Source: Artocarpus heterophyllus (lineage: Eukaryota > Streptophyta > Magnoliopsida > Rosales > Moraceae). Taken from it: 64,000 nucleotides of DNA. Positions 1 through 12,823 of this stretch are shown here, piece by piece; the first letter of the stretch is position 1; each line of letters starts with the position of its first letter. Location: assembly GCA_025403435.1 (NCBI GenBank), contig CM046354.1, forward strand, positions 19,346,424 to 19,410,423, in the 5' to 3' direction. The translations under genes were made by a program, and so were the position numbers. The notes under the pieces were generated by a model, which was not told the DNA's origin, made no database searches, and saw only the letters and a program-made list of their open reading frames with translations.

Positions 1-662
1 TAAAACACAACAATTTGTAAAATGTTAAAAATACTCCGTTTTGCAAAACCGTGGGCGGCACATGATTTTCGCACAGTAAAACCGCCCACCGATTTTCTCT
101 ATTTATTCCCTTTCTCTCACTCTCACGCGTCTCCCTCTCTCTTCTCTCATCTCTCTCGGCAGCCCCTCTCTCTCTACATCTCTCTCTCAAATTTTGAAAC
201 CACATTCGAATCCAAGCTTCGGGTTAGCGAGGAGGAAGCTCGGGGACGTGATTCGGCAACCGAGAACGCGGATTGAAGCTTCGATTCGAGGTTAGATTCG
301 AAATTTCTAAACTTTTTACAAAATTTCCAATTTTGTGTGTTTTTTAAATCTAAGTTTGTTTTAGCTTAGAAAACCGTGGATTTGTGTTAAATGAACTTAG
401 AACAACTAGAATCTAAGCCTAGATTGAAGAAAAACGGATTGGATTCAAGATTTTTCATTTTTCTCCTTTTTTTTTCTCATTTTTGGATTTTTGAGGATTT
501 TGAGTTTAAATGTTGTTTAAATGATTCCAAACATGTTCTAGAATGTTTTTCTATCAATTATAGTTGTTTTTCATGCCTGGGATTTGAGAAAAACAGGTTA
601 GAAACAAGATTTGGATTTTGGGGATCGAGAAACCCGTGGCTGGGATTTCTGGGTTTTCCCAG

Positions 663-831
663 TTCGGCAGGCCGAAGTTCATGTTCGGCAGGCCGGAGTG
701 ATGATCGGCAGGCCGGTGTTCTTCCGACCGGCAGGCCGAATCTGGGGAAATGTTCGGCAGGCCGAACCTTGCTTCCGGCAGGCCGAACTGTGCAGTTCGG
801 CAGGCCGAAGCAGGGCGTCCGACAGGCCGAC
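663..831. repeat. Array of eight 14-bp dyads, about 22-bp period
   Basis: Eight copies of TTCGGCAGGCCGAA or close variants start at about 663, 684, 704, 727, 752, 774, 796 and 818. Steps are 20-25 bp, mostly 22. The consensus is a perfect 6-bp inverted repeat around AG. In RNA it could fold as a 5-bp stem with a CAGG loop. The block is GC-rich inside an AT-rich LTR. The same motif at the same spacing occurs in the Copia family of this window. Confidence 0.85.
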
Positions 832-1593
832 CGAGGCATGGAAAATTTTGTGATTTTTACCCGTTTTTACTATTTTGAACCCTGATTTAAATCCCAACCT
901 TATAGGATGATTTTAAAGGTACAAATGGCACACTAGGACATCATGAAATGATTTAGTAACATAGAATGTCTTGAACTAGATATTGATCGACTTAGTTTGT
1001 ATCTAGGATCGTTCGTGGTTCCGTGGAGCTAACGTATAGCGGACCGGGATTACGGTGTGGGGTACCGGCACGAGTATTGAGGTAGGACTTCTATCCTATT
1101 TCTTTGGTAGCCTGGTTTTGAAATGATTTGGCTTTGAAAATGATTTCTATCAAAATGTTTTCAATGGTTGTTTGAAAATGGTTTTATCGGTTATATTTTA
1201 ATATACCGTGATTATGAAATGAACTTCATAATAAATGTAACTGACAACACTCGGTAATTGGGTTTTGAATGACAATGATAATAAACACTAACGCATGATG
1301 CCATATCAGAGATCGGGTCGTGTAGCGATCGACCTTGGGGGCAGGTCTCGAAACCCAGCTGGGCCACTACGGTGGTGATATCATGGTTTGCCTAGGTAAA
1401 AGTAAATTGGTGTTTTGATTTGACAAGTAGACTGTTCTGTGTCAGGACGGTTTTACTCAAATTGTTTATCTATTTATTTATTTAAGTTTCCTTTGAATAA
1501 CTTCTAATAATGTTGTGTTCCTTTGCGTTAAACTATTTTTATAAAACATAGTTCTACTGAGCCTTTCGCTCACGTTTTATCTGTTTTAAATTT

Positions 1594-1618
1594 CCCCCCC
1601 CCCCCCCCCCCCCCCCCC
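1594..1618 (+). repeat. Poly-C tract (C25)
   Basis: An uninterrupted run of 25 C lies inside the LTR. Its exact length may be unreliable because homopolymers are hard to assemble. Runs like this can form i-motif or, on the other strand, G-quadruplex structures. Confidence 0.8.
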
Positions 1619-2053
1619 TCTAGGTGGTTTCCTTTTTAGGTTTGGAGAAGATTCTTCAGACCGAACTCAGGAGCAATAGGAGAATTTATTTACATTTTGT
1701 ATTATTAATCAAGGCATGTAAGATTTAACTTTATTTGTACCTGGGCTGTACTTGTATTCATGATATTGTCAGTACTATGTGTGTGCACAAGTTGTGGGTT
1801 GTGGAACCCATATTCGCGGTTTTTATTTAATTGCCATTATTTGCCTAATATCTTATAAATTCTTTTATAAAATGTGGTGGAAAATCTTCTTAATTTTCAT
1901 TTAATTTGATTCTTAAACTCTCGATTTCAATTAAATCCTCTTTTAATTAATCTAAATATTCCGCCACGTCACCTCCCGTACTCCGGGGCGTGACAATACC
2001 ATAACTTGAGAAAATTGCATTCTACATAACCTGTCGTTGAAAAGCTTGCTTAA

Positions 2054-2275
2054 CTTATATATATCTATGAATCCAGATTTAGTGAAGAATTGAAACCAAA
2101 ACTACCCTCAGTACTAAATGGTGGTTTTTGTTTAGGTAAAGTAGTTGGTCTAATTATCCCTTTGCTTATATATATCTATGAATCCAGATTTAGTGAAGAA
2201 TTGAAACCAAAACTACCATCAATAGTGAATGGTGGTTTTTGTTTAGGTAAAGTAGTTGGTCTAATTATCCCTTTG
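2054..2275 (+). repeat. 111-bp tandem duplication, two copies
   Basis: Two head-to-tail units (2054-2164 and 2165-2275) match almost perfectly. The unit is 111 bp, or 37 codons, and one forward frame stays open through both copies to about 2335 (81 residues). There is no ATG at its head. I do not recognise the peptide, and a coding role is unproven. A stretch resembling a tRNA A box (about 2327) and B box (about 2351) follows, possibly a SINE fragment. Confidence 0.8.
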
Positions 2276-2612
2276 CGTATTCCTATTGCCGTATTTGATT
2301 TTGAGGAGTTGCAGGATCTTTCTAGAGTTGGTTAACCATCGGCAAGTCATGAGTTCAACCCCCAGAATTTTGACGAGTTTTCGTTTGATCTGAATAGGCT
2401 TTGATATGGGCTAATACACTAGATGCTAATCTAAAAGCTTGAGCTCAATGTCTAATTTTTGGTGTGCCATTGAATCTCTAACCAGTCAATTTATGCTGCA
2501 TCATGTAAGCATGAAAAAAATCGATTAACAACCGTTTCAAATTTTTAAAGTGCGTGGCATAATTAGATTTGTTAGATACCACTTAAGATACTAAAAATTG
2601 CACATAGAATTA

Positions 2613-3326
2613 AAGGTGTCAGAAGGGCCGTGTCAGGCTGGCCCGGCCCTTTTGACCAGGCTTGGTCCTCTTCAGTAGAGGGTCGAGCCTGAGGGAAAAC
2701 TCTTAGGCCCAACCCTGACCCTAGCCCTTGAAAGGTAGTATCGTGCCCAGGCCCAAGCCCTGTATGTAGGGTTGGCCATATAATTTTAATTTCAAAATTA
2801 TTTATTTATTTATTAATAAATTCTAATAAAAAATAACAAGTATAGAATTATGAGAGTACTGAGTATAAAGAAAGACTTCTAAATATTATATAGAGTATTT
2901 GAAAAAGAAATTTTTGTCTTTGTCAATATGTCACTAGTACAAGTTTATATTTTAAACTTGTAACATGCTTATGAACGTAACAAATATAGTCAAAAATCAA
3001 AAATTACACATATAAGTGTCTATCTTAATGGTTGACAGACTCTTGTTTCTCCTAAAAGTTTAAGGTTTAAACATTTTTTTACACACTTAAAAAGCTAAGG
3101 TTTGCCAAGGTTGGGCCAAGCCCATCACGGGCCTCGGCTAGCCCAAGTCCAAGCCCTTCAGGGCTAGGGTTGGACTTACCCTACAAACATGGGGGTCAGA
3201 CAGAGCTCTTGTCCATCATGTGTGCCAGACCAGCCTGGCCCACTATAGTAGGTGGCCAAACCATGCCCTGCATTATAGAGAGCTAGGTCGGGTCATCCAT
3301 GGATAGCCCAACCTAATTGACACCTC
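2613..3326. mobile_element. Candidate non-autonomous DNA transposon with AGGTGTCA termini
   Basis: The segment opens with AGGTGTCA (2614-2621) and closes with its reverse complement TGACACCT (3318-3325). Both ends are rich in GGCCC/GGGCC words that are inverted relative to each other, while the middle is AT-rich. This is the layout of a terminal-inverted-repeat element without coding capacity. I could not find a clear target duplication, so the family is left open (hAT-like or Mutator-like). Confidence 0.5.
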
Positions 3327-3390
3327 TACTGATAAGATATAAGACTAATTCTAAAAGTTTAAAGATTGAGATCGAGATGTCACCCAATAT

Positions 3391-3843
3391 AATGTCAAGA
3401 ATGAATATAATTGTCACTAAGGACTAAGGTTGAGGGACGTGCTAGGACCCAAGTCGATATCTTGATAAGACAAGAATGATGTACCTACACTTGCAAATGT
3501 TTTAGGGCATTTTGGAAATTCCCGTTTTATTTGAAATTTTAGAAATTTTCATGTTGCAAGAAAATGTTGTGGTGCACCAGTCAAACATTTTGTAGCTAGG
3601 GTATATTTATGCACCATTGGGAAACAAAAATGTCAAGAACAAGTACAAGTGTCACCAATGACCAAGGTTGAGGAACTTGTTGGGATCCAAGTCGATATCT
3701 TGACAAGACAAGAATGATATACCTACACTTGCAAATGTTTTAGGGTATGTTGGAAATACCCTTTTATTTGAAATTTCAGAAACTTTTAGGTAGCAAGAAA
3801 TTGTTGTGGTGCACCATTCAAACATTTGTGGCTAGGTTATTGA
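3391..3843 (+). repeat. Imperfect tandem repeat, unit about 238 bp
   Basis: Two diverged copies begin with AATGTCAAGA at 3391 and 3629. They share long blocks, for example the CCAAGTCGATATCTTGA region and the region ending in GTGGTGCACC. The second copy ends near 3843. No reading frame is conserved. It may be a decayed LTR fragment. Confidence 0.75.
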
Positions 3844-6640
3844 TCACGATTGGGATACCATAAATACCGTAGAAACAAAAATAAAATAATCATACACTAG
3901 TCATTTACACCCTCATAAAACTGAGACTTGCTTAAGTGTTGGAATACCTTTTGTAAGTTGACAAATAATGGCCACACGGAAATTCACGGCAAGATATAAC
4001 TAAAGGTATGAAGATTGTTATAGCCTATTTGATATTAATTGATTCTAACCAACTTTTTAATTAGGAACAACGTAAAGTTCTCACATGCTACATTAAAAGC
4101 AAAAAAGTTACTACAATGTAAAACTCTCACATGTTACAGTATTTACAGTTTTAACCAATGGTTCTAGCCACCATGCCAAACATCCTATGAGAGTTATGGG
4201 AAATAAAGTACACGTCATGGAACGGTGAGGGTTTTTTTATTTTCTTTTTCCTATTATTTTTTGGGCGAGGTATGAAATCTAAACAAGTAGCTGGGTTGTT
4301 TTGATATATACTTGAACCTGTAAAGGAGACAAAGAAAGGCAATTGTTTGAACTTTAATTTGAAGATGGGTTGTTTGCAAAAAAATTCAAATATAAGAAGA
4401 TATTACAAAATACCAACAGTACCAAATGGCAAAAATTTTAAATGTGAGAGGGATGAAAATGTATACTTGAACCTAGCTTGTGATATATTTGGTAGTCACG
4501 AAGCATTCTCTCTGAGTTCCAATTTGCTCATCGTAATAGACCATTTTGTCAAATTATAGCAACACACACATGTCACGTGTGTGTGTGTATATACATGTAA
4601 TGTATGTATCTATCATATATATTGTAAACCCAATAAAGATAAATTAAAATTATCAAACCATATAAGTTATTAAATAAAAATATGACGATCAAAGGCACAT
4701 GATCTCGTCGTGCAAGTACAAGCAAACAGGACAGTAGACGAAATCTTCCCCTCTGGATTGGTTTCTCTAAATTTTCCTTAAAAATGTGTTTGGATCAATT
4801 TTTCAAGTGTATATTTATTACTGGCTGTGATAATCAGGAATTGGAAAAATTTTACTTTATAATGTAATAAAATCCAAAATTCCCTTGGAAAATCCACTAG
4901 ACATGACAAGATATGAATAGGATATAGAATCATTAATGTTGGTATCTTTCGTTGGCCTTTTTGGTTTGGTGGGAGATAGAGGATTGCTGGCAAATATGTC
5001 GTACTATTTTGGTTGTAACATCTAGTTCAATGTCATGGCCAAATGCGTTGGTGAAAAGGTTTTAATTATGCCAAGCAGAAGGTAGACATATAAATAAGTT
5101 AAAGATAAAATCATTAATGGATAACAAAGAATGGGTCCTGTCCACCTTTCCGGCATCCTTCCTCTTAACTTAATTTGTATAACTATATAATATATATATA
5201 TATATATATATAGTAAATGAGCAGGTTTTTAGAGATTGAGAATACTGTATCAAAATTATGCGTGTCATATGAATTCCGAGCAAAATGGAATTGTGTATTT
5301 TCCATACATCTTGCTATATTAGGGTTAGATTGACGTGAACTCAAATCAAAATCTTATTAAGAAAAACAAACAGTCTCGCTACAGTATCAGATGAGATTCA
5401 CTGGATGAGACATTGCTTTCTTTGTTCAGACTTCACATACCTAATTTCTCTCTCTCTAGGCTGATACCAGAGATTGGATTAAGTTTTTTTTTTTTTTTTT
5501 TCCCAGAGTAATTGGTTTAAGTTTAATGAATTGGTCCTATTGCATTTTTTAAAATTGTGGTACCTGGTATTATATACTGCATACACGTCATAATTATTTT
5601 TTATAATTTGGGAAAAACTCCGTGTAAGTTACAATAGTCACAATAATTGTTAACGTTTATTTTATAAAGCCATGTCGTTGATAAAACTGGTCGGTGATAC
5701 TAACTAAATTACTACTAGCCCCACTAGCTAATAAATGATTTAATTGGTGAATTTTTTCTAAAACTCAAAATCATCTGTATTATCCTCCCCTCGTCATTTT
5801 TTCCTCCATAAAGATGTATCAGAGTTTGACAGAAAAGGGCTTGAATGGTAGAGTGAAGTTGTCGTTAAGCTATATTAATTGGAAATGAATATATAAAGCA
5901 TTCATAACTCATGTAGATCCAACATTTTGCATAAACCTTGGGAAAAAACGTCATAGCAAAATTAAGGTGAACAGATCCTTTTTATTATTTTTTTATTTTC
6001 AAAAAGAATATCAGGGTGACATTTTGCTCGAATGATTAGACTAACTTTGTGTTACATGGGGGAGTTCAGATCTGTTGTTCTTATTTTTCTGTCTCGGTGG
6101 CTATTTTTATATTATTTATTTGCTATGTTATTTGGAAGCAAAATACTAAAAATACTTAAGTAATTTATAAAGTGTCAAAATTTAAATAAAGGGATAACTA
6201 ACAAAATAGAAAAAATGAGATAAAAATTTTTGATTCTAGATGAGTACGCATGCTTATGCACTCTGACTAATTTTGTGAAAGGAAAAGACGTGAGAAATAC
6301 TTTACAAAGACTTCAAGTGTTTTTCTTACCTTTTTACGTCCTCATATTTTATGGGGAAAAAAAGAAAAATAAAATGAAATGTTTGTGTAATGGTTTCTCT
6401 AACTAATACCCAAATTAATTATAGATTGTAGTTTTGTTTTCAAACAGTCCACATTTTTTATTAGCAAAATAATAATAACAATAATAACAACAACAACAAT
6501 AATCCACACTCTGTTATGTAAAACTAACAGCTTCATTCTTTTAAATTCAATGTTTTATTTTGGAATATGTGCAAAATATGACCCTTTTAAAGCATGCTTT
6601 TAGTAAAGTTAAATAAAAATATCTGCCTTTTAAGTTTAAG
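3844..6640. other. AT-rich DNA without recognisable genes
   Basis: Only short, unrelated open frames occur here and none resembles a known protein. Simple sequence is present: a TG/CA-rich tract near 4561-4600, a TA run at about 5184-5212 and a T run near 5486. I see no RNA gene. Confidence 0.6.
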
Positions 6641-7510
6641 AATCTCTGTTAGGTTCTATTTTTAAAAAGTTTTTTGCCATTTTCATAAATATAAAAAATG
6701 AAAATGTTTCCAAAAAAATTTTGGTTAAAATTTTGTGGGAAATGAAAATGAAAATTGTTTCAAAAATACTCAAAATTTCCTCAGAATTTGATTTAAAAAA
6801 AAGTTGCTTTCAACTTTGGTTTTTGGTTTTTGGTTTTTGGTTTTCTTGTCTCTCTTTGTAGGGAAACCAACCCAACCTCCTCCTCCCATCTCGTCCTGTC
6901 TCTGGCAAACCCCACCCATAACCCACTGGCCTCAACAATAGCCCAACGCCGACCCAATCATTAGAGCAATCTTGTCTACTCTCCATCATCGCTAGATCTC
7001 GATGCTGCACAGCCACAACAATGACGACTTCCTTGCCCAACGTTGGAGTTTGTCCCATCTTCATCGATTGCCAGCCTAGCCACCCCGATCTCCTCCGACG
7101 AGAGGCGCTCAATTTCCTTAGGCGATAACGCACGATGTCCTCTAGCGAGCAGTTCAATTCACTCATCGAAGCTCCTCGTGGAGGCAACGGTGTCCGCCAG
7201 CGATAGAAATTGGAATTTCCACCGTCAAGGGCAATAGAGAGTTGATTAGAAGAAAGAGATAAGAGAGGGAGAGGGGAAAAAGAGAAATAAAGAAGGAAAG
7301 GGACAAGAAAAAAAAAAAGAAAAAGAAAAATACACATATGTAAAAATAGGGATATTTTTCATCAAAAAAATGTTTTGTTTTAAAAAACACGCCACCGTAT
7401 TCAACCAAACGTAATTTTAAAAAATTCCCAACACTATTCTTAAAGAATTTTTCATTTCTATTTTTTGAAAAAATAAGAACCATTTTAAAAACACTACCGA
7501 AAGGGCTCAA
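6640..7510. mobile_element. Candidate Mutator-like element with GC-rich core
   Basis: AT-rich flanks at 6640-6790 and 7360-7510 are loosely inverted relative to each other; words such as GGTTCTATTTTT on the left recur on the reverse strand at the right. They enclose a GC-rich core (about 6870-7240). The core has overlapping open frames on both strands but no recognisable domain. The arrangement resembles Mutator-like elements that carry captured host DNA. No target duplication was established. Confidence 0.35.
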
Positions 7511-9472
7511 AAGTTCACATTATTAGAAAGTGATAAATTGACAAACATTGTTAAATAAATAATTAATCAATCTGTAATATGCAAAATTGATTAATAATGA
7601 ATCAAAAATTACAAAAGTCATTTTTGAAAAAACAGATTTTTTGTTTGAATTTAACAAAACTAGATACATACACTTACACTTGTATAAGTTTAAAAAGTCC
7701 ATTCTCATATATTGCAATATTTGTTTTTTCAATAATATCTTTTTTAATCCATTGACCACACAACTAACAAAGGTTAATACTTTGAAATCTTCCAACATTC
7801 ATTTAAAATATGTTTCCAAACACGAAGCTTTTCTATTTATTAAGCTTTTGATTTTTTTACTTTAAATTCATATATCGAGTTGAGACCACCGGCCGAGCAG
7901 AAAAATAAATCAATCTCGTATATTCAAGACACTATTTATTTTTAAGGGTATAATAGTCTTTTAATCATCTTCTTTACATAATACATATTGAAACAAGAGC
8001 GACAAATCTAATAATTCCCACCTCCCCAAAAAAAAAAAAAAAAAAGATAAAGGAATGTTAAAAAAAACTTCCCTTCAAAAAAAAAAAAAAAAGCTCAAAC
8101 TATATGATATATTTTTGTCGTTACATCTATTATAATAATAGTAGCTATAGCATCTCTCTTCCTAATTTTTTTTTTTTCAGAAAGTTAGCCACAATTTCCC
8201 ATAAGCTTTACCTACCCCAAACTTGAAGCTAAGTGGTGGTTGGTAGGGAGCGTGATTTGCTAAAAAGCTTGACACCACCTAAATTTTGTTCATCTTTTCT
8301 TTTTTTCTTTTTTTTTTTTTTGTGGGATGCTTTGTTGGAATATAATAATACTTTTCTCGTGAAGGTTGCATGTAAAGAGTACAGGTCAAGGCCTTATCAT
8401 GAAGTGCCGAAGTCCTTTGCTCAAAATTATCAGGATTCATCTGTGGCGCAGTCAAATTATGTATTGTGTTTTTTTTCCCCCTTAGTCAGTATTTTCAACA
8501 ATTATTTGAGGGTCAAAATTTAACCTTGCTGACCGGCGCACCCTGATGGTCATGTTTCTTAAAGGGAAAAAAGAAACAATTTAAGGTTAAAAAAATTATC
8601 ATAACAAGTGGGAGAATAAAAAAAGCACCATAACAAAATAAAAAATATTCTTTTACCAGGCAGCTGTATAATTTTGCACATTTATTACAAAGCGAGGCGT
8701 AAGTAAAACCTTTTTTTTTTTTTTTCATAATATCGAGTATAACTAAAAATTTTAAAATAAATTGCGTAAAAATTGAAGTATCAAAAATTTTGTGAGGCCA
8801 TATGTCCTACTTAATTATAATTGGCTCTACCGAACATATCTCATGATTAATAAAGATAAGGAAATGCTATAATAAGATGCTCTTAAAAAGTCTTATCTAT
8901 AAGACTCATTTTTTAAGCCGTTAGATTTGATCCAATGGTTTTAGACCTTCAACTTTACCTGATTACAATGAATTCTCTCTTACACAATCAAAATTAAAAT
9001 CAAAATTAAAAAAACCTGATAATTAAAAAAGAAAACAAAATGAAGGAAAAAGCAACCACAATCGTGGCCCAAGAACTGTTGATCAACAGCAGACTAGAAA
9101 ACCTGTTCGATGAGCTCAAGGTGGTGGTGGGCGGATGGTTGGTTGCGACCTTTATAGCGAAAGTGCTGTGGACCTTTGTCGGTGTCTTGAAAGGGGAATC
9201 GCAACCTTTGTTGGCTAGTGAATAGGGATTGATGCCTAAATTTTGGTCTTTGGGAGTCTTTAAGTCAATTACTGGTGGTCATGATGGAGGACGCAAGGCC
9301 GAGAAGATACCGGGGTCGCTGGTTTGTTGTTGAGTTTGGTGGTGATTTCGGTCAAGATTTAAAGCATCATGTGGGGAGTTGTACAGATCGGGCTTTTTTT
9401 ATCATGGTTGAGGCGGCTTTGTCATAGCCGGCGGCAAAAGGTGGCGGTGCGTGTAAAAAAACATTGATTGCT
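7511..9472. other. AT-rich DNA without recognisable genes
   Basis: Contains poly-A and poly-T tracts (about 8027-8045, 8078-8092, 8170, 8300) and anonymous sequence. A repeat-like phrase near 8880-8945 is of a kind common in plant mobile elements. A more GC-balanced stretch at 9040-9470 includes an ATG frame of 61 codons (9040-9225) that I do not recognise. No RNA gene is visible. Confidence 0.5.
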
Positions 9473-9878
9473 ATGGGAACTTTGGCATCAAACTAGGGCT
9501 TTGAAAAGCCATTTAGGTCAAAACAACAAAGGTCGTGCACCCATGAGGCATTTGACTCACGTATGGATGAATTGGAAGGCCCGGTAGGGTGCCTCGTGAG
9601 GCCAGCGCGGAGCTAGGGCATGCTCGAGCACACGCTGATGCCCAACAAGCAATCCAAGATGAGGCGCCTATGTGCCAATGTAAGCCTATTGTGTAGTAGC
9701 GTGCTTTGCGCCCTCTGCATATTGATGGTGTTTATGGCCAAGATTTACCTTGTTGAGGCTTTGAATACCCACTAAATCCTAGAAATGAAGGAAGAACTAG
9801 GACGCCTTTATCTTTGTTAGAGGAGGCACAACTTCCACATGGGATTTCGAGCTGATTCTAAGGAAGAAGGTGGAGAAA

Positions 9879-9911
<33 letters not shown>

Positions 9912-12823
9912 ATTTCTTTTTTTAGTTTAGGATTCTATTTATAGTTTTAGATTTATGTTTTATCTATAATAAATCATCACGAAAGAAGCATTTGGAGATC
10001 AAGAAGTTGGAAAGGAGGAGGAGGAGGAGGAGGAGAAGAAGAAGAAGAAGATGTTGGAAAAATAGTCCATAAATTTTAAAAATTTTTATATCAGAGTATT
10101 TTTTAAAACACAAGTTTGACACGCTATATGCATAAATTAACTAGATCTTACTAACTTCTGAATGTTGAAGAACTCCCGCAATATGTGAAGAGAAGTAACG
10201 TTCCAGAAGGACCTCAACCAACTGGCCTTCTTTACTATTCTCTATCCACGATCGGAGTGAATGTGGGCTCATACGTACAGCTTTTCCACCAAGTGACTCT
10301 CCTTCCAACCAATTGAGAGAACTCAAAGCTAGTGTTTATGATTTGTGAACAAGAGCTCTTAGGGAGCTTTTAGAATCTCACTAGCAGAGTTTCACTCTTA
10401 ATCTTTCAATTGATCTAAATAATAATGAGATTCACTCCCCTTTTATAGAGGTTGGGCCCAGGAGTCAGTCATTATCAGATAAGGCTTCAAAATTCGAATT
10501 AGAATCAAACCAGAATTGATATATGATAAAATCTGCATCTAAAACAAGTGATAACAAATCCCATAGTCGGCAGGCCAAACCAGCAGATCGACCTGCTAAA
10601 CATGTCCCATTGGCAGGCCGAGGTTTAAGATTGGCTTATCGAGCTTACGATTTTTTATCCCTGCGAATCTTTATTTTCCACTTGAGATTCTTGGGATAGA
10701 GCTTCAGTTTTAATTTAAATAACCCAATAAAAAAGTTATCTGATTAAAACAGTCATATCTAGATAATTTCTAGGAAAATAAATATTCCTGATAATTCAAC
10801 AAGTTTATCTTGAATTAGTTCAAAATTAATCCATTCAATAAATAGACATAAATTATCCGTTCCCGATAATTCAATAAGTTTATCTTGAATTAATTTTATC
10901 ACAAAATTAATTCAATCGATAAACAGACATGAATTATCTAATTTTACCAAATTTTAGCCGATCTGATAAATTTGACATAAGTACCAATTATTGAAAAAGC
11001 ACGCCGTATCATTACAGGATTTTTGTGAACTAGCAAAGGAGACCATATGTACCTATACAGTTTAAGCTCTTGATAATTATGAAAACAATATCCTAGATAT
11101 ACATTTCATAATAATCAACTCCAACGCTACTCTATTAAAAGCTTGGAGCTGCACTCTCGAACTATATTGAATTACGAAGCCTGTATAGCTAAGTCTCTAT
11201 GACATATTACAGTGTATCGTATAAGATTATCCATAATCGGCTTAAGGACAAGTTCTGTCTTATTTTCTCGATTATTTTTATCTTATGTTCCGTTATCTCA
11301 CCATCGAAATACTTACAATCTATAGACGGTATACCATTCGGTTACACCTATGTGTCCAAATGATCGAGCGCTCTAGCTTTTCAATTACAGGATAACACAT
11401 ATAAGAGGATATCACTACTCCTAAAGAGGAGCTATGGATTTCATATCTATGAATAATAGGTCTAAGCTATCAAGAGTCATGCCTCCAATGTACCGGCGTG
11501 CGCACCACTATTAAAATATGGGTGTCACCATTTGGTACATTAAAAGACACAAGTCAAGACAACAAGCCCACTATTCATCTCAGGATTAAGATACAATACA
11601 AATGATTGTCTAAAGTGAATCGATTTACCGAGACAGAATTATTAATCCAAATCAATTCACTTGATGTCCCGATCCAACACATCGTCACCTATGACAATAT
11701 GCCAATGTTTCTATTTGCGGAGTCCACCTCTGATGGCTAAGATAAACCATCTCCAAATAGAGATATAGACAACATAACAATCTTTGCATGAATAAAGCGC
11801 CCAACTTTATTCCATCGATTGCGGATCTTATGATTTAGACCATCGCTTTAAGAATCGTGTCTTTCGCATAATCTATTCATCATATGCCCAATTCTTAAAG
11901 GTTTAAATTAACAGTCTTAGACTTTTATTTGCTTAACATACATTCAACAAATATGAACGTAAAGAGGACAAGATTTGGTATATAAATAATAATTAAATTC
12001 TTTATTGATAAAAATGTCTCCAAAAACATATTACAATTTTATGCCATAGGGCATACACGTCTAATAGAAGAAGAAGAAGAAGAACTTAGAGATCATGACA
12101 ACTTCAAATTGGGTTTTTCATTTTAGTCTTTTTTTTTTTTTGTGATTTGTAATTGATGAACTCTTGATTTTACCTTGCTTAAATTTAGTTATGGAATAGT
12201 TGTTTTTCTAGACCCTTGATTTTGCCTAATTATGAAGCGTTGATTTATTTTAAGTAGTTCTTCATGATTTATTTGTGTTTTCCTATATTTAATGCTTTTA
12301 TTTAGCCAATGAATTAGATAATTTTAGTATGTGTGGTTTGGTGCTCAGGAGAGGAAATTTCTGCATGGATTATGGGAAAAATAACCTAAGTGACTTAAGT
12401 TCAAGAGATTAATAGTTGCTTTGTAGTTATTAGAAGAACTAGAGCTTAATGAATGTTAACTACTTGGTTCTAGATAAGGTTATTGGAATAGGGCTTTTGA
12501 GTAGAATACCCAATTTAACGCTTAGGAGAGGTAATTGGGTTAATTAAGAGTTCTGGACTAGTGTATTAGGAGGCTGATTCAATAATAAAATTAATGTGGA
12601 TTAATTATGGTGAAATTGATGCTCTAGAAATTTTAATTATCTGTTTTTCGTCCTTAATTCCATTTGCTTAGTTATTTTCAGTAGTTTCTTTTATCCGTTG
12701 CTTTATCCGATCATCTAAATAATCTTAGAGCCTATCAATTTTGGTATTTAACACAAATTAAACATAATCCTTGTGAGATCGACAACTCTATTACTTGTGA
12801 CCATGTATGCTTATAGGCAACCA
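9473..12823 (+). mobile_element. 5' LTR of the Athila-like element, truncated and split
   Basis: Similarity to the 3' LTR starts abruptly at TATGGGAACTTTGGCAT (9473; 17469 in the other LTR). About 132 bp of the expected left end is therefore missing. The LTR is split by a minus-strand Copia solo LTR at 10052-12066. A TA microsatellite (about 9880-9902) and GAG/GAA repeats (about 10018-10051) lie inside it. Confidence 0.6.
10052..12066 (-). mobile_element. Solo LTR of the local Ty1/Copia family, target duplication GAAGA
   Basis: This is the reverse complement of the LTR that bounds the Copia element at 54860-64000. It has the family's TGTT...AACA-type ends, slightly mutated at 12061-12066. 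It is flanked by GAAGA at 10047-10051 and 12067-12071, within a GAA microsatellite. A minus-strand TATA box is seen as TTTTATA at 10441-10447. Three dyad-type motifs lie at about 10565-10622 at 21- and 23-bp spacing. The internal region was presumably lost by LTR-LTR recombination. Confidence 0.85.

Larger units (their letters stand above)
1..1995 (+). mobile_element. Ty3/Gypsy chromovirus-type LTR, right part
   Basis: This looks like an LTR whose left end lies outside the window. The right end reads GGGGCGTGACA, the terminus typical of plant Tekay/Del-like chromovirus LTRs. The middle carries blocks I associate with that class: a GC-rich stretch near 1010-1085, a second near 1310-1385, the segment around 1555-1580, and a C25 tract. 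A TATTTATT near 98 followed by CT-rich DNA could be the promoter. No primer-binding site follows 1995, so this is a solo LTR or a 3' LTR. No protein domain is visible, so the lineage rests on LTR features only. Confidence 0.65.

Noticed and set aside
663..831. CRISPR array
   Set aside because: The regular spacing superficially resembles one, but spacers are only about 8 bp, the repeat is 14 bp, and the setting is a plant LTR.
558..897. Overlapping frames rich in RPAE/RQAE repeats on both strands
   Set aside because: These are translations of the 22-bp dyad array in the LTR and have no independent coding evidence.
2325..2380. Possible tRNA gene
   Set aside because: A-box and B-box-like words are present but too close together, and no cloverleaf could be drawn; at most a SINE fragment.
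7523..7865. Overlapping 91- and 92-codon frames on opposite strands
   Set aside because: AT-rich sequence with low-complexity translations, no domain, and no splice or promoter context.
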